This document shows positions 16,565 to 25,502 of a stretch of DNA of 47,750 bases, in pieces. This DNA is from Prevotella sp. UBA3776 (GTDB lineage: Bacteria; Bacteroidota; Bacteroidia; Bacteroidales; Bacteroidaceae): the NCBI GenBank assembly GCA_002369515.1, contig DFFM01000016.1:42502-90251 (forward strand), written 5' to 3'. The notes beneath the pieces are model-generated. The model had not been told where the DNA came from and did no database searches. It saw only the letters and a list, made by a program, of their open reading frames with translations. A program made the position numbers and the translations under genes. How positions within the stretch are numbered: the stretch's first letter is position 1; each line of letters starts with the position of its first letter.

Positions 16565-19027
16565 CTAGCAGCCAGTGCTGTAGAAGATGGTCTCGTTGTC
16601 GAGCGACTGTCCGTCAATGGGAACGATGATTTCCTTCATCCACGACGGAATTCCTTCGTTGGGATTGCTCTTGAGGCTCTCTTGCCACTCCTCGTCGGTG
16701 AGGCGCGGATCGGAGAGCGCGCGCTTGAACTCACGGTAGGAGAACACGGCTCCGCGGGTGAGATAGAGTTTGCCTTCGAGCTCCACCACCACGTAGATGT
16801 GGTGGGCCGGGCCAATGGCCTCGTAGAGCACCGAGCGCTTTTCTAATGGGTTGTTGTCAGCGTTGGCCGTATAGACATCGGCCACGAGGGCTATCTGTTT
16901 GTCGGCGCCTTGGACGTTGTCCCATCCGTCGAGCCACTGCTCGGAGTCGCGCAGCATGTCGAGTGTGATGTTCTCGTAAGTGGCTCCGATGATCCTTATC
17001 TGCTGATACTCCGACTCGCTGAGCTGTTTGCCGGCCAATTCCTTCTTCGACACGTCGAGCAGGAATTGGGCTTCGTCGCGCATGCGCTTGGTGTTGCCCT
17101 CCACGCGCTCGGTGAGCAGCTGGTGGCGCTTGAGCACCTCTTGGGTGGCGTCAATCAGCTCGATGGCTTTCTGCCAGAAGGCCACGTTGGGCTCTACGTA
17201 GCCGCGGAAGTTTGGCTCCGGCGCGTTGTAGCCACCACATTCGGCTCCAGAGGGTTGCTTGGCGTAGAGGATGGCGTCGTGCTTCAGTTCGGCCCACGAG
17301 GCGAGGGCGGCGTTGAGGTCTTTCTTCTCCCACTGCGGGGTGTTCATGAAGTAAGGGAATTTTGCGTTCTCGGCGGTGGCCATGGTGTTGAGCGCCGACA
17401 TCCACTGCGAGGCCACATTGGCATTCCAATCGACCTCGCCCATGCGCTGCTTCATTCGTTCGAGATTGGGCTTGTATTTTTCCCAGCGGGTGGCCTCGTT
17501 CAGCTCGCCCAAGAGTATTCGCTCTGCGGCATTGTTGCCCAGGGCGGCAAAGAAGTCGAGTCCGCGGGGCACATCGCGCTTGGTGGGCTTGCTGTCGTAG
17601 TCAACCATCTCCTGCAGCACCTCGCCGTCGGGCATGTAGCGCTGGGGCATCAGATTGACTTTGCAGTGGCTGGTGTATTCAAACTTGGGGCGAATGCGCG
17701 TCTGTCGCTCGCCTATTTCCTCGATGGTTTTTCTGAGCTGATTGAACAGTTTCTTGTTGCCAAACACTTTCTCGATGGGTTGTCCGGTGGCCGCTAGGGC
17801 GTCGCCGACCTGCAGTATGGTGACGTTGTCGGGTGTGCCCATGAGGTAGGTGATGGGGTCGGCCACTTGGTTGTAGAGAGCCTTCACCTGCTGGTTCTTG
17901 CCTATGATGTCGGCCATGAAGAGGGCGCTGCGCAGCTGTGCGTCCTTGTCGGTGCCGAAGGGGACGGTCTGCAGCCACATCATGGCGCGGAAGTAGCGTT
18001 TCAGCGCATCGGAGCGGGTGTAGTGGCCGCGCGGGCGGAACAGGTTGTAGCCAAACATCACGTTTTGGTAGTCTAGATATTCGGAGAAGTTGGGATCCTC
18101 GGCCATGACGTAGCTCACTTCCTGCTCAGCCATCTGCTGATAGGCGGCGGGCACGGCGGGCAGATCCTTGCCATTGATGAGTGCCAGCGCCACGGCGTAG
18201 TAAGTTTGTATGTATTCGGCAGCGGCTTGCAGTTCCTTGCTCTTCAGAGAGCCCTGAGTGGAAAGCTTACGGGTCTCGTCGTACATCTGTTGACAGAGCT
18301 GCTCAATGGCTACCGAGAGTTTCTGCTCCTCCACCTCGCGCAGCATGCAGTCGAAGTACATGTGGTAGAGCTGCAAGAAAAGGTCGGTGGTGACGAAGTT
18401 GGGGAAACAGTGGTAGTCGTTGTTCTCATAGATTTGGAACAGCTGGTCGTAGGTGTTCGGCACGATGGCGAATCCGTTTTTGGCCAGCGCCTTCTCGAGT
18501 TGCGGCTCCATGGTTTCCAGTTGCCAGGGGTTGATGATGTTTGCCACGTTGACGCGGTTGCCGTCGGTGACCTTGAAGTTCTCTTTCAGCAGCTGGTCCT
18601 CGCGCGCCTTCAGCCGCGCCATGAACTTGCTTTCCGCCGGGGTGTATTTGATGGGGCGCGACTTGTAGCCGCCGTCGTCCAACCATCCGTATCCCTCGGT
18701 TTCCTCGTCTTTTTCGAAGTGTTTCCACATGACGTTCTCGTACCATGTGGTGGTGTTGAAGATGGCGCGCAGGTCGCCGGCCATGAAGATGTATCCCTTG
18801 CGGGCGGGGATGGCGTTGCGCAGTATGCGCAACTCGGCCAGCGAGAGTTTGGAAATGTCCATGTTGTAGTTGCTGAACTTGTTGAGTTCCTCAACGTTTA
18901 TCTTCCCTGCACCGGGCAGAACGATGGGTTTCTGGTTCGCTGTTTGTCCGTCGTCTGTGTCGGTGTCCTGTGCCATGACGCTGGTCGTGGCCACGAGGAG
19001 CAGTAGCAAAGTGAGAATCTTTTTCAT
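16565..19027 (-). CDS. YARHG-DUF3160 exported protein
   Basis: 820 residues with a signal peptide (MKKILTLLLLLVATTSVMA, cleavage about residue 20). A YARHG-type module is at about residues 55-100 (LSLAELRILRNAIPARKGY, then LRAIFNTTTWY). The remaining ~700 residues fit DUF3160: YHCFPNFVTTDLFLQLYHM, DYQNVMFGYNLFRPRGHYT, RYFRAMMWLQTVPFG and LARG-like C-terminal strands (VVELEGKLYLTRGAVFSY). DUF3160 proteins are large secreted or periplasmic proteins of unknown activity. It is the third gene of a minus operon with a thioredoxin-like lipoprotein and a small exported protein. Confidence 0.85.
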   Translation of the reverse strand: MKKILTLLLLLVATTSVMAQDTDTDDGQTANQKPIVLPGAGKINVEELNKFSNYNMDISKLSLAELRILRNAIPARKGYIFMAGDLRAIFNTTTWYENVMWKHFEKDEETEGYGWLDDGGYKSRPIKYTPAESKFMARLKAREDQLLKENFKVTDGNRVNVANIINPWQLETMEPQLEKALAKNGFAIVPNTYDQLFQIYENNDYHCFPNFVTTDLFLQLYHMYFDCMLREVEEQKLSVAIEQLCQQMYDETRKLSTQGSLKSKELQAAAEYIQTYYAVALALINGKDLPAVPAAYQQMAEQEVSYVMAEDPNFSEYLDYQNVMFGYNLFRPRGHYTRSDALKRYFRAMMWLQTVPFGTDKDAQLRSALFMADIIGKNQQVKALYNQVADPITYLMGTPDNVTILQVGDALAATGQPIEKVFGNKKLFNQLRKTIEEIGERQTRIRPKFEYTSHCKVNLMPQRYMPDGEVLQEMVDYDSKPTKRDVPRGLDFFAALGNNAAERILLGELNEATRWEKYKPNLERMKQRMGEVDWNANVASQWMSALNTMATAENAKFPYFMNTPQWEKKDLNAALASWAELKHDAILYAKQPSGAECGGYNAPEPNFRGYVEPNVAFWQKAIELIDATQEVLKRHQLLTERVEGNTKRMRDEAQFLLDVSKKELAGKQLSESEYQQIRIIGATYENITLDMLRDSEQWLDGWDNVQGADKQIALVADVYTANADNNPLEKRSVLYEAIGPAHHIYVVVELEGKLYLTRGAVFSYREFKRALSDPRLTDEEWQESLKSNPNEGIPSWMKEIIVPIDGQSLDNETIFYSTGC

Positions 19028-19051
19028 AGTTTAAAAATGTTTAGTGTATGA

Positions 19052-19588
19052 TTATTCTTTGAGAAAAGCGTCCATGGCGTCGTCGCGGCTGGCTGCCTGC
19101 ACGAGAAAACGGTCGAACGAGAGCCCAAACGTGCGCAGCGAGTATTCTGCCACATAGTAGCGTCCGCTTTTGTCGGTTTCCAAACTGCGCACCCTCCCCT
19201 CCACGTAGCGGAAGTCCTGCAGGATGCCACCCAGCTTGGATCCCATCCACAACGGGCGTATGCGCCCGCGAACATTTTTGAATATAAAGAGCCTTCGCGC
19301 CGGTTCGGGGTAGAAGCGTGTCGTCTTGACCACTCCCACCATGGCCTCGGGCTGTCCGTCGCCGTTGAGGTCGCCCGTGCAGAAACGGTAGGTGGGGTAG
19401 GGCAGGTTCCAGCGGTCGAAGGTGGAATCGGTGCGCAGGGTAATCACACTCAGACTGTCGGACTTCTGCATGAAGGCGAAGGCAGCTCCCTTCTCATCCC
19501 CCCCATAGGGGGGAGTCCGCTCGTCCGCTTTTGCGCAAAGAAACGCGCAGAGGGCCCATGCGCCAAACAACAAGATCCTGATTCTCAA
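19052..19588 (-). CDS. Small exported protein, FG-GAP/VCBS-like segment
   Basis: 178 residues from a TTG start at 19588; an in-frame TAG lies two codons upstream and no ATG precedes the signal peptide (RILLFGAWALCAFLCAKA). The start lies inside a 14-bp tandem repeat (19583-19610) whose minus strand supplies a GGAG that could act as ribosome-binding site. A calcium-loop-like motif TGDLNGDGQPEAMVGV (about residues 70-85) resembles FG-GAP/VCBS beta-propeller blades, but only one blade is present. Residues about 25-31 (TPPYGGD) are encoded by a REP-like palindrome at 19493-19515. Function unknown; it sits between a lipoprotein gene and the DUF3160 gene. Confidence 0.7.
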   Translation of the reverse strand: MRIRILLFGAWALCAFLCAKADERTPPYGGDEKGAAFAFMQKSDSLSVITLRTDSTFDRWNLPYPTYRFCTGDLNGDGQPEAMVGVVKTTRFYPEPARRLFIFKNVRGRIRPLWMGSKLGGILQDFRYVEGRVRSLETDKSGRYYVAEYSLRTFGLSFDRFLVQAASRDDAMDAFLKE

Positions 19589-19610
19589 CTCCTAACTCTC
19601 AACTCCTAAC
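19583..19610. repeat. 14-bp perfect tandem repeat (two units)
   Basis: TCTCAACTCCTAAC at 19583-19596 and 19597-19610. It covers the TTG start and leader of the small exported protein gene. Confidence 0.85.
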
Positions 19611-19613
19611 TCC

Positions 19614-20783
19614 TTATAGCAGACTCTGTATTTCAGCGTCGATGTCCTTTATCTGCACGTCGCGCTTGTAGAGTGCGTTGCTGCGGTCGATGAGGAAGAA
19701 GGTGGGAATGCTTTGCACGTTGTAGTTCAGCAGGTTGACCGACTCGACGCCTTTCTCGTCTCTGACGCTTATCCAGGGCAGGGCTGCAGTCTTGGTTTTC
19801 CACAGGTGCTCGTCGGGGTCGAGCGCCACTTGGTAGATTTCCAGCCCCCGGCTGTGATATTTGTTGTAGATGTCGCGCAGGGTCATGATGCGCTCGGTGG
19901 ATTCGCTGGCACCGAACAAGTGGAAGTCCAGCAGCACCACTTGGCCCTTCAGATCGCTCAGGCGGCGCATGCTGCCCTTGTTGTCAAGCAGAGCGATGTC
20001 GATGAGGCCGGCGGTGTTCACCTTGCTGGCGTCAATCTGCATGCCCTGCCGCTGTGCTTCCAGCAGCCGCACGTTCTTCATGCCCTCGATGGCTATGTTG
20101 TGCAGGTTCTTCCCGCGCAGCGCCTCGGGGTGGTAGGTGTCCCAGCTGGTGGCCACGGCGGCAAAGACCTTCACGTCGTCCTTGCTCTCGCGGGGGTTGA
20201 AGATGAGGCGTCCCCCCAGCGTCTGGAACAGTGCGAAGTAGGCGTAGGCCTTCATCGGCTCCTTGAAGATGTAGTCGCGCTTCACGTGCTCCTTGTAGCT
20301 GTCGATCATTCGGTCAATGCTGTCGGCCGTGGCCTCGAGGCCGAGCGCCGAGTTTTGCTGCACGGCCAGGGCGCGGCTCAGCAGGTCTATCTGCTGGAGC
20401 GACAGCTCCTTTATCTTTTCGCAGTTGTCGCTGCCCTCCACCTCGTAGGCAGTGCTCATGGTGGGCAGGTCGGCTTTCACACGCACGGTCTCTGTGGAGT
20501 CGATGCTCAGGTTGACCGTCTGGCTGGCTATGCGCAGGCGGTAGAACTCGGGCGCGTCGGGCGCATCGTGGCTGAAGCTGAACGTTCCGCCGCCGTCGAG
20601 CCGCACGGAGTCGATCACCACGATGCCGTCGCTCAGGCTCATGTTCTCCAGATAGAGCAGCGAGTCGGCGGCATGTGCGATGGTGCCTTCGATGTGGAAT
20701 TTCTTGTTGTTGCACGAGGTCAAGGTCACGATGGCAGCCACGATGGCGGCCACGGTGCTGATATGAAACAGTGTTTTCTTCAT
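19614..20783 (-). CDS. DUF4369/thioredoxin-fold lipoprotein lacking the CxxC motif
   Basis: 389 residues. The start at 20783 gives a lipoprotein signal with lipobox LTSC (C24) and is supported by the -7 box at 20834-20841. An N-terminal DUF4369-type beta domain (FHIEGTIAHAADSLLYLEN) is followed by a helical middle and a C-terminal AhpC/TSA-TlpA-like thioredoxin fold. The latter is visible as KGQVVLLDFHLFGASES and the cis-Pro region NVQSIPTFFLID. Where active family members have W-C-x-x-C, this one reads FGASES, so it should not be a thiol redox enzyme. It is the first gene of a three-gene minus operon. Confidence 0.85.
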   Translation of the reverse strand: MKKTLFHISTVAAIVAAIVTLTSCNNKKFHIEGTIAHAADSLLYLENMSLSDGIVVIDSVRLDGGGTFSFSHDAPDAPEFYRLRIASQTVNLSIDSTETVRVKADLPTMSTAYEVEGSDNCEKIKELSLQQIDLLSRALAVQQNSALGLEATADSIDRMIDSYKEHVKRDYIFKEPMKAYAYFALFQTLGGRLIFNPRESKDDVKVFAAVATSWDTYHPEALRGKNLHNIAIEGMKNVRLLEAQRQGMQIDASKVNTAGLIDIALLDNKGSMRRLSDLKGQVVLLDFHLFGASESTERIMTLRDIYNKYHSRGLEIYQVALDPDEHLWKTKTAALPWISVRDEKGVESVNLLNYNVQSIPTFFLIDRSNALYKRDVQIKDIDAEIQSLL

Positions 20784-20833
20784 TGCCAATGTTTGTATTG
20801 ATGATGTCAATGTTACGGTTGATAATCTGAGTG

Positions 20834-20841
20834 CAAAGTTA
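20834..20841 (-). promoter_or_regulatory. -7 box of the thioredoxin-like/DUF3160 operon
   Basis: TAACTTTG followed by C on the minus strand, about 50 bp upstream of the start at 20783. Confidence 0.7.
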
Positions 20842-20889
20842 ATGCAATTTATTGAAATAAACGCGCCCGTGGGAATTTTATTTTCGTGC

Positions 20890-20988
20890 GTTGTGCAAAT
20901 ATTTCTCAACATCCCGTTCATAATTCCCGACGATGCGCTTAAATTCTCTAGAAAATTCAACCTTATCTCCCGACGTTATTTTCCCGTT
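20890..20988. repeat. Second copy of the TCCCGACG / TTCTCTAGA repeat family
   Basis: CCCGACGATGCG (20927-20938), AATTCTCTAGAAAATT (20942-20957) and ATCTCCCGACG (20965-20975) correspond in order to CCCGACGCTGCG and AATTCTCTAGAGAATT at 6006-6038. The 21-bp unit is not tandemly amplified here. Confidence 0.65.
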
Positions 20989-21205
20989 TCCACGGCTCGC
21001 GGAAACAGCCTGCGGCAAAAGGTTTGGATTCTGGGACGTGGTTGGCAAAAACCGTGAACACATTGTTCACAAAACGTAGGAAACGCCTCGGCGTGTCACT
21101 ATCGGTTTGGAAGCGAGGAGAAGAGAATGGCAGGCCGATTTCATAAAAAATGATAACGCAAAGCGAATATTCGGGCAATTAATGTGTTTTTTCATATTAT
21201 TATAG
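20989..21205. other. Intergenic leader region upstream of pnp
   Basis: No gene seen. A 17-bp palindrome GTGAAC-acatt-GTTCAC at 21054-21070 could be an operator, but no regulator can be assigned. Confidence 0.4.
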
Positions 21206-21213
21206 TAACTTTG
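21206..21213 (+). promoter_or_regulatory. -7 box of pnp
   Basis: TAACTTTG followed by C, 40 bp upstream of the pnp start. Confidence 0.75.
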
Positions 21214-21253
21214 CAAAGTTTTTTTAACAGATGTTTTTATATTATTTTTTTAG

Positions 21254-23602
21254 ATGAACGTAATTACGAAGACCCTTCAATTGGCTGATGGCAGAACCAT
21301 CACCATTGAAACCGGGAAAGTGGCAAAACAGACCGACGGAAGCGTTGTTCTCCGCATGAACAACACCGTGCTCCTGGCCACTGTTTGTGCCGCAAAAGAT
21401 GCAGTTCCCGGAACCGATTTCATGCCTTTGCAGGTTGACTACAGAGAACAGTACAGCGCCGCCGGCCGTTTTCCCGGCGGATTCACCAAGCGTGAAGGCA
21501 AAGCAGGTGACAACGAGATTCTGACCAGCCGCCTGGTTGACCGTGTGCTGCGTCCGCTCTTCCCCAGCAACTATCATGCTGAAGTGTTTGTGAACGTGAT
21601 GCTCCTGTCTGCCGATGGAGTAGATCAGCCCGACGCATTGGCCGGATTTGCCGCTTCTGCCGCACTGGCTTGTTCAGATATTCCCTTCGAGTGCCCCATC
21701 AGCGAGGTGCGCGTGGCTCGAGTGAACGGTGAGTATGTCATCAACCCCACCTTCGAGCAGATGAAGAGTGCCGACATGGACATCATGGTGGGCGCCTCGG
21801 CCGAGAACATCATGATGGTGGAGGGAGAGATGAAGGAAGTGTCCGAGCAGGACCTGCTGGGCGCGCTGAAGGCTGCCATGGAAGCCATCAAACCCATGTG
21901 CGAGCTGCAGAGCGAGCTGAGCAAGGAACTTGGCAAGGACGTGAAGCGCGAGTACGACCACGAGGTGAACGACGAAGAACTGCGCGAGCAGATGAACAAG
22001 GAACTCTACCAGCCCGCCTACGACGTTACCAAGCAGGCGCTCGAGAAGCAGGCCCGTGCCGAGGCTTTCGAGAAGATACTCAACGACTTCAAGGAGGCTT
22101 ATGCCGCCGCCCACGCTGACCTCAGCGAGGACGAGATGGAGGAAAAGTATGCCATGATGGACCGCTACTACCACGATGTGGAGCGCGACGCCATGCGCCG
22201 CTGCATCCTCGACGAGGGCATCCGTCTGGACGGACGCAAGACCGACGAGATTCGCCCCATCTGGTGCGAGGTGAGCCCCCTGCCCATGCCCCACGGAAGT
22301 GCCATCTTCACCCGTGGCGAGACACAGAGCCTCTCCACCTGTACGCTGGGCACCAAGCTCGACGAGAAACTCGTGGATGACGTGCTGGACAAGAGCTACA
22401 TGCGTTTCCTGCTGCACTACAACTTCCCCCCGTTCTGCACCGGCGAGGCCAAGGCACAGCGCGGTGTAGGCCGTCGTGAGATTGGCCACGGCCACTTGGC
22501 ATGGCGCGGACTGAAAGACCAGATTCCCGAAGATTTCCCTTATACAGTGCGTCTGGTGAGCCAGATCCTGGAGTCCAACGGTTCCAGCTCGATGGCCACC
22601 GTATGCGCCGGAACGTTGGCGCTGATGGATGCCGGCGTACCCATGAAGAAGCCCGTGAGCGGCATTGCCATGGGTCTCATCAAGAATCCCGGTGAAGACA
22701 AGTATGCTGTGCTCTCCGATATCCTTGGCGACGAGGACCACCTGGGCGACATGGACTTCAAGACCACTGGTACGCGCGACGGTCTGACCGCCACGCAGAT
22801 GGACATCAAGTGCGACGGACTCTCGTTCGACATTCTGGAGAAAGCACTCATGCAGGCCAAGGCCGGACGCGAGCACATCCTGAACTGTCTGACCGACACC
22901 ATCGCCGAGCCGCGTCCCGACCTGAAGCCTTGGGTTCCCCGCATTGTAGCCTTCGAGATTCCGAAGGAGTTCATCGGTGCCGTCATTGGCCCGGGCGGAA
23001 AGATCATCCAGCAGATGCAGGAAGACACTGGCGCCACCATCACCATCGACGAAATCGACGGAGTGGGCAAGGTGCAGGTCAGCGGTCCCAACAAGGAGAG
23101 CATCGATGCCGCCATTGGCAAGATCAAGGCCATCGTGGCCATTCCCGAAGTGGGCGAGGTCTATGAAGGCACCGTCCGTTCTATCATGCCTTACGGCTGC
23201 TTCGTCGAAATCATGCCTGGCAAGGACGGTCTGCTGCACATCAGCGAGATTGACTGGAAGCGCCTCGAGACTGTCGAGGAGGCTGGCATCAAAGAGGGCG
23301 ACAAGATCACCGTGAAGCTGCTCGAGATTGACCCCAAGACCGGCAAGTACAAACTCTCGCACCGTGTGCTCATTCCAAAGCCCGAGGGCTACGTGGAGCG
23401 TCAGCCGCGCCAGCGCAACGAACGTCGCGGTGGCCGTCAGGGCGGAGGCGAGCGTGGCGAACGTCGCGGTGGCCGTCAGGGTGGCAATGGTGGTGACCGC
23501 CGCTTTGAGCATCGCGAGCACCACAACGACTACCATGACCCCATGGGCGAGCACGAGCCGCGCGACTTCAACGACTCGCTCGATCACGACGCTGACTTCT
23601 AG
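21254..23602 (+). CDS. pnp: Polyribonucleotide nucleotidyltransferase (PNPase)
   Basis: 782 residues. PNPase degrades RNA 3'-to-5' using phosphate. Two RNase PH domains are evident (first with [20 protein letters not shown], second beginning at [17 protein letters not shown]). A KH domain follows at about residues 562-620 ([16 protein letters not shown]), then an S1 domain at about 632-700 ([17 protein letters not shown]). The last ~65 residues form an Arg/Gly-rich tail (RRGGRQGG repeated) and then an acidic/His-rich end, longer than in E. coli PNPase; such tails are usual in Bacteroidetes and may bind RNA. It has its own promoter and terminator. Confidence 0.98.
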   Translation: MNVITKTLQLADGRTITIETGKVAKQTDGSVVLRMNNTVLLATVCAAKDAVPGTDFMPLQVDYREQYSAAGRFPGGFTKREGKAGDNEILTSRLVDRVLRPLFPSNYHAEVFVNVMLLSADGVDQPDALAGFAASAALACSDIPFECPISEVRVARVNGEYVINPTFEQMKSADMDIMVGASAENIMMVEGEMKEVSEQDLLGALKAAMEAIKPMCELQSELSKELGKDVKREYDHEVNDEELREQMNKELYQPAYDVTKQALEKQARAEAFEKILNDFKEAYAAAHADLSEDEMEEKYAMMDRYYHDVERDAMRRCILDEGIRLDGRKTDEIRPIWCEVSPLPMPHGSAIFTRGETQSLSTCTLGTKLDEKLVDDVLDKSYMRFLLHYNFPPFCTGEAKAQRGVGRREIGHGHLAWRGLKDQIPEDFPYTVRLVSQILESNGSSSMATVCAGTLALMDAGVPMKKPVSGIAMGLIKNPGEDKYAVLSDILGDEDHLGDMDFKTTGTRDGLTATQMDIKCDGLSFDILEKALMQAKAGREHILNCLTDTIAEPRPDLKPWVPRIVAFEIPKEFIGAVIGPGGKIIQQMQEDTGATITIDEIDGVGKVQVSGPNKESIDAAIGKIKAIVAIPEVGEVYEGTVRSIMPYGCFVEIMPGKDGLLHISEIDWKRLETVEEAGIKEGDKITVKLLEIDPKTGKYKLSHRVLIPKPEGYVERQPRQRNERRGGRQGGGERGERRGGRQGGNGGDRRFEHREHHNDYHDPMGEHEPRDFNDSLDHDADF

Positions 23603-23712
23603 TCGGCATTTCATAGCCGCCGGGCGTTGCGCGGAAAACGCGACTCGCTCGTCCGGCAAAGAAAAGGAAAGAGACTAAAGATTCCCCTTTCAATACATTC
23701 TCCCCAACATTG

Positions 23713-23761
23713 CCTCCGCAGGTGCTTTCGACGAAAGAATCCTGCGGGGGATTGTTTTTTT
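23713..23761 (+). terminator. Intrinsic terminator of pnp
   Basis: Outer stem CCTCCGCAGG (23713-23722) with CCTGCGGGGG (23741-23750) and an inner CTTTC/GAAAG stem, followed by ATTG and a T-run. Confidence 0.8.
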
Positions 23762-23781
23762 CGGGAATGATGAAAAAATAA

Positions 23782-23846
23782 TGATTATCCGCAAAGCCCC
23801 CAGCATGCCGCTCTCGGCGTCTTGGTGGTGAGATTGCGGATAATCA
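23782..23846. repeat. 13-bp perfect inverted repeat, 65-bp element
   Basis: TGATTATCCGCAA (23782-23794) and its exact complement (23834-23846) flank 39 bp. It lies just left of the accessory island. No coding capacity. Confidence 0.65.
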
Positions 23847-24054
23847 CCTCTTTTTGTACACTTTTCCAAGAACTCAAAGTGGCAACGTGGAAAAAGGATT
23901 GTATCGTATCTGACAGAAGTGTTTAGTGCAATACCAAATACAATAACCACCCCCTAGTACAAGAATAGCCAGGGAAAATAATGGTTTTGTGATAAAAAAG
24001 GTGAAAATGTTGCAAAAAATCAGAGTTTATTAATTCTGTTTTATAGAAAACGCA
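23847..24054. other. AT-rich non-coding stretch at the island's left edge
   Basis: No gene recognised. Base composition shifts from GC-rich core to AT-rich here, marking the start of the accessory segment. Confidence 0.5.
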
Positions 24055-24062
24055 TAACTTCG
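24055..24062 (+). promoter_or_regulatory. Possible -7 box of the DUF4143-type ATPase gene
   Basis: TAACTTCG, one mismatch from TAnnTTTG, 48 bp before the start codon. Confidence 0.4.
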
Positions 24063-24110
24063 TAAACCGAACTTTATAAAATTGCATAATTCTTATAAAA
24101 TACAATTTAT

Positions 24111-25364
24111 ATGAGTGTCAGTAAGGATGTCATCAAACAATGTCTGATTAGTAAACAACGCGAGGTGGACGAGGCGGTGATAGTGAATCGTCCCGTTGAA
24201 TTCGAAGAGAACGGCAACTATTTGATAGTTGGCGTGAGACATGCGGGTAAGTCATACCTGTTGTATCAGCGTGTGCGTCAACTACAGGCAGCAGGAAAGG
24301 GATGGGACGAGATTCTGTTTGTGGACTTTGAGGATGAACGTCTGGCGGAATTCCAGACAGAAGACTTCAACAGTTTGCTGGAGGCCCATCTGGAACTGTA
24401 TGGTAAGAAGCCGGTGGTGTTCCTGGACGAGGTACAGAACATTCCTCACTGGGACAAGTTTGTGCGCCGACTGGCTGATGCTAAATATCGTGTTTACGTG
24501 ACGGGCAGCAATGCGAAGATGCTGAGCAAGGAGGTGGCAACCACGCTGGGCGGAAGGTTCTTTATCTATGATGCGTACCCATATTCATTCAAAGAGTATC
24601 TGGCGGCGCAACAGGTGGAACTGAAGGAACATTGGGAGTATGACACGATTCAGAGAAGTGAGGTGAAGCGGCATTTGAATGAATACTTCTATTACGGCGG
24701 TCTGCCAGAAATCATTTCGTTTAAGAACAAAAGGGCTATGCTTTCAAGTCTTTACCAGAAAATCTACCTGGGTGACATCTGTGCACGAAACAACATTAAG
24801 AACGACAGGGTGCTGAACATCCTGATCAAGAAGATGGCAGAGAGCGTGAAACAACCGCTGTCGTATAACAGGCTGAAGAACGTTATAGTAGCAACGGGGT
24901 CGCCCATCAGTGTGCCTACTACGATAGACTATGCAGGTTATGCCGCTGACAGTTGGCTGATACTGCCCATGGAGAATGAGGTTGGGAAGCTGACGGAGAA
25001 GGAAACCCAGAAAAAATACTACTTCATAGACAACGGACTGCTTAATCTGTTCTTGATGAACTCAGAGACTTCGCTGCTGGAGAACATGGTGGCGGTGGAA
25101 CTGTGCAGACGGTTTGGCAAAAAGAATGTGTTTTTCTTGAACGTGGAGAAAGAGATAGACTTCATTGTGCCTGACGAGAATCTGGCCATACAGGTGTCCT
25201 ACAGCATCAAGGATGAGACCACTTACAACAGGGAGGTCCCACCACTGGCGAAGTATGCCAAGGCTCACGAGGATTGGAAGTGTCTGCTGATTACTTACGA
25301 TGAGGAGGGCACGGAAGAGGGAATCCCCGTGGTGCCGGTGTGGAAGTGGTTGATGAAAGTGTGA
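24111..25364 (+). CDS. AAA+ ATPase with DUF4143-type C-terminal domain
   Basis: 417 residues. The N-terminal AAA module has Walker A GVRHAGKS (41-48), Walker B VVFLDEVQ (102-109) and a sensor-like VYVTGSNAKML. It continues with GRFFIYDAYPYSFKEYL and the hinge NEYFYYGGLPEI that is typical of AAA_14/DUF4143 proteins. The C-terminal half carries the nuclease-like fold remnant NVEKEIDFIVPDENLAIQVSY, matching the ExxxDFv...QVs pattern of DUF4143. These proteins are abundant in Bacteroidetes and archaea; their cellular role is undefined. It appears to have its own promoter, and 455 bp separate it from the HIT-Wadjet unit, so a shared function is not shown. Confidence 0.85.
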   Translation: MSVSKDVIKQCLISKQREVDEAVIVNRPVEFEENGNYLIVGVRHAGKSYLLYQRVRQLQAAGKGWDEILFVDFEDERLAEFQTEDFNSLLEAHLELYGKKPVVFLDEVQNIPHWDKFVRRLADAKYRVYVTGSNAKMLSKEVATTLGGRFFIYDAYPYSFKEYLAAQQVELKEHWEYDTIQRSEVKRHLNEYFYYGGLPEIISFKNKRAMLSSLYQKIYLGDICARNNIKNDRVLNILIKKMAESVKQPLSYNRLKNVIVATGSPISVPTTIDYAGYAADSWLILPMENEVGKLTEKETQKKYYFIDNGLLNLFLMNSETSLLENMVAVELCRRFGKKNVFFLNVEKEIDFIVPDENLAIQVSYSIKDETTYNREVPPLAKYAKAHEDWKCLLITYDEEGTEEGIPVVPVWKWLMKV

Positions 25365-25470
25365 CTAAAAAACGATACAAATCGCTCCATAAAGTGAACA
25401 AAATTCACTAAAGACACTTGTTTCAGTAACTTTTATTGGCTATAAGACCTATGGTCTGAGATAAAATGAG
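25365..25470 (+). promoter_or_regulatory. Two palindromes upstream of the XRE-like pseudogene
   Basis: AGTGAA-caaaa-TTCACT at 25393-25409 and AGACC-tat-GGTCT at 25445-25457. The second overlaps the position expected for the -33 element of the -7 box at 25471-25478. The arrangement suggests operators for a repressor, plausibly the adjacent HTH protein; this is inference. Confidence 0.4.
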
Positions 25471-25478
25471 TACTTTTG
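25471..25478 (+). promoter_or_regulatory. -7 box upstream of the XRE-like pseudogene
   Basis: TACTTTTG exactly fits TAnnTTTG; start codon 24 bp downstream. Confidence 0.6.
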
Positions 25479-25502
25479 TGAGCGAATAACAAACATATTG
25501 CA

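Noticed and set aside
21674..23659. 661-codon open frame antisense to pnp
   Set aside because: It mirrors the codon pattern of pnp and has no start context, promoter or recognisable motif.
23847..24110. Left attachment site matching the tRNA-Met 3' end
   Set aside because: I found no repeat of the tRNA 3' sequence there, and no integrase in the island.
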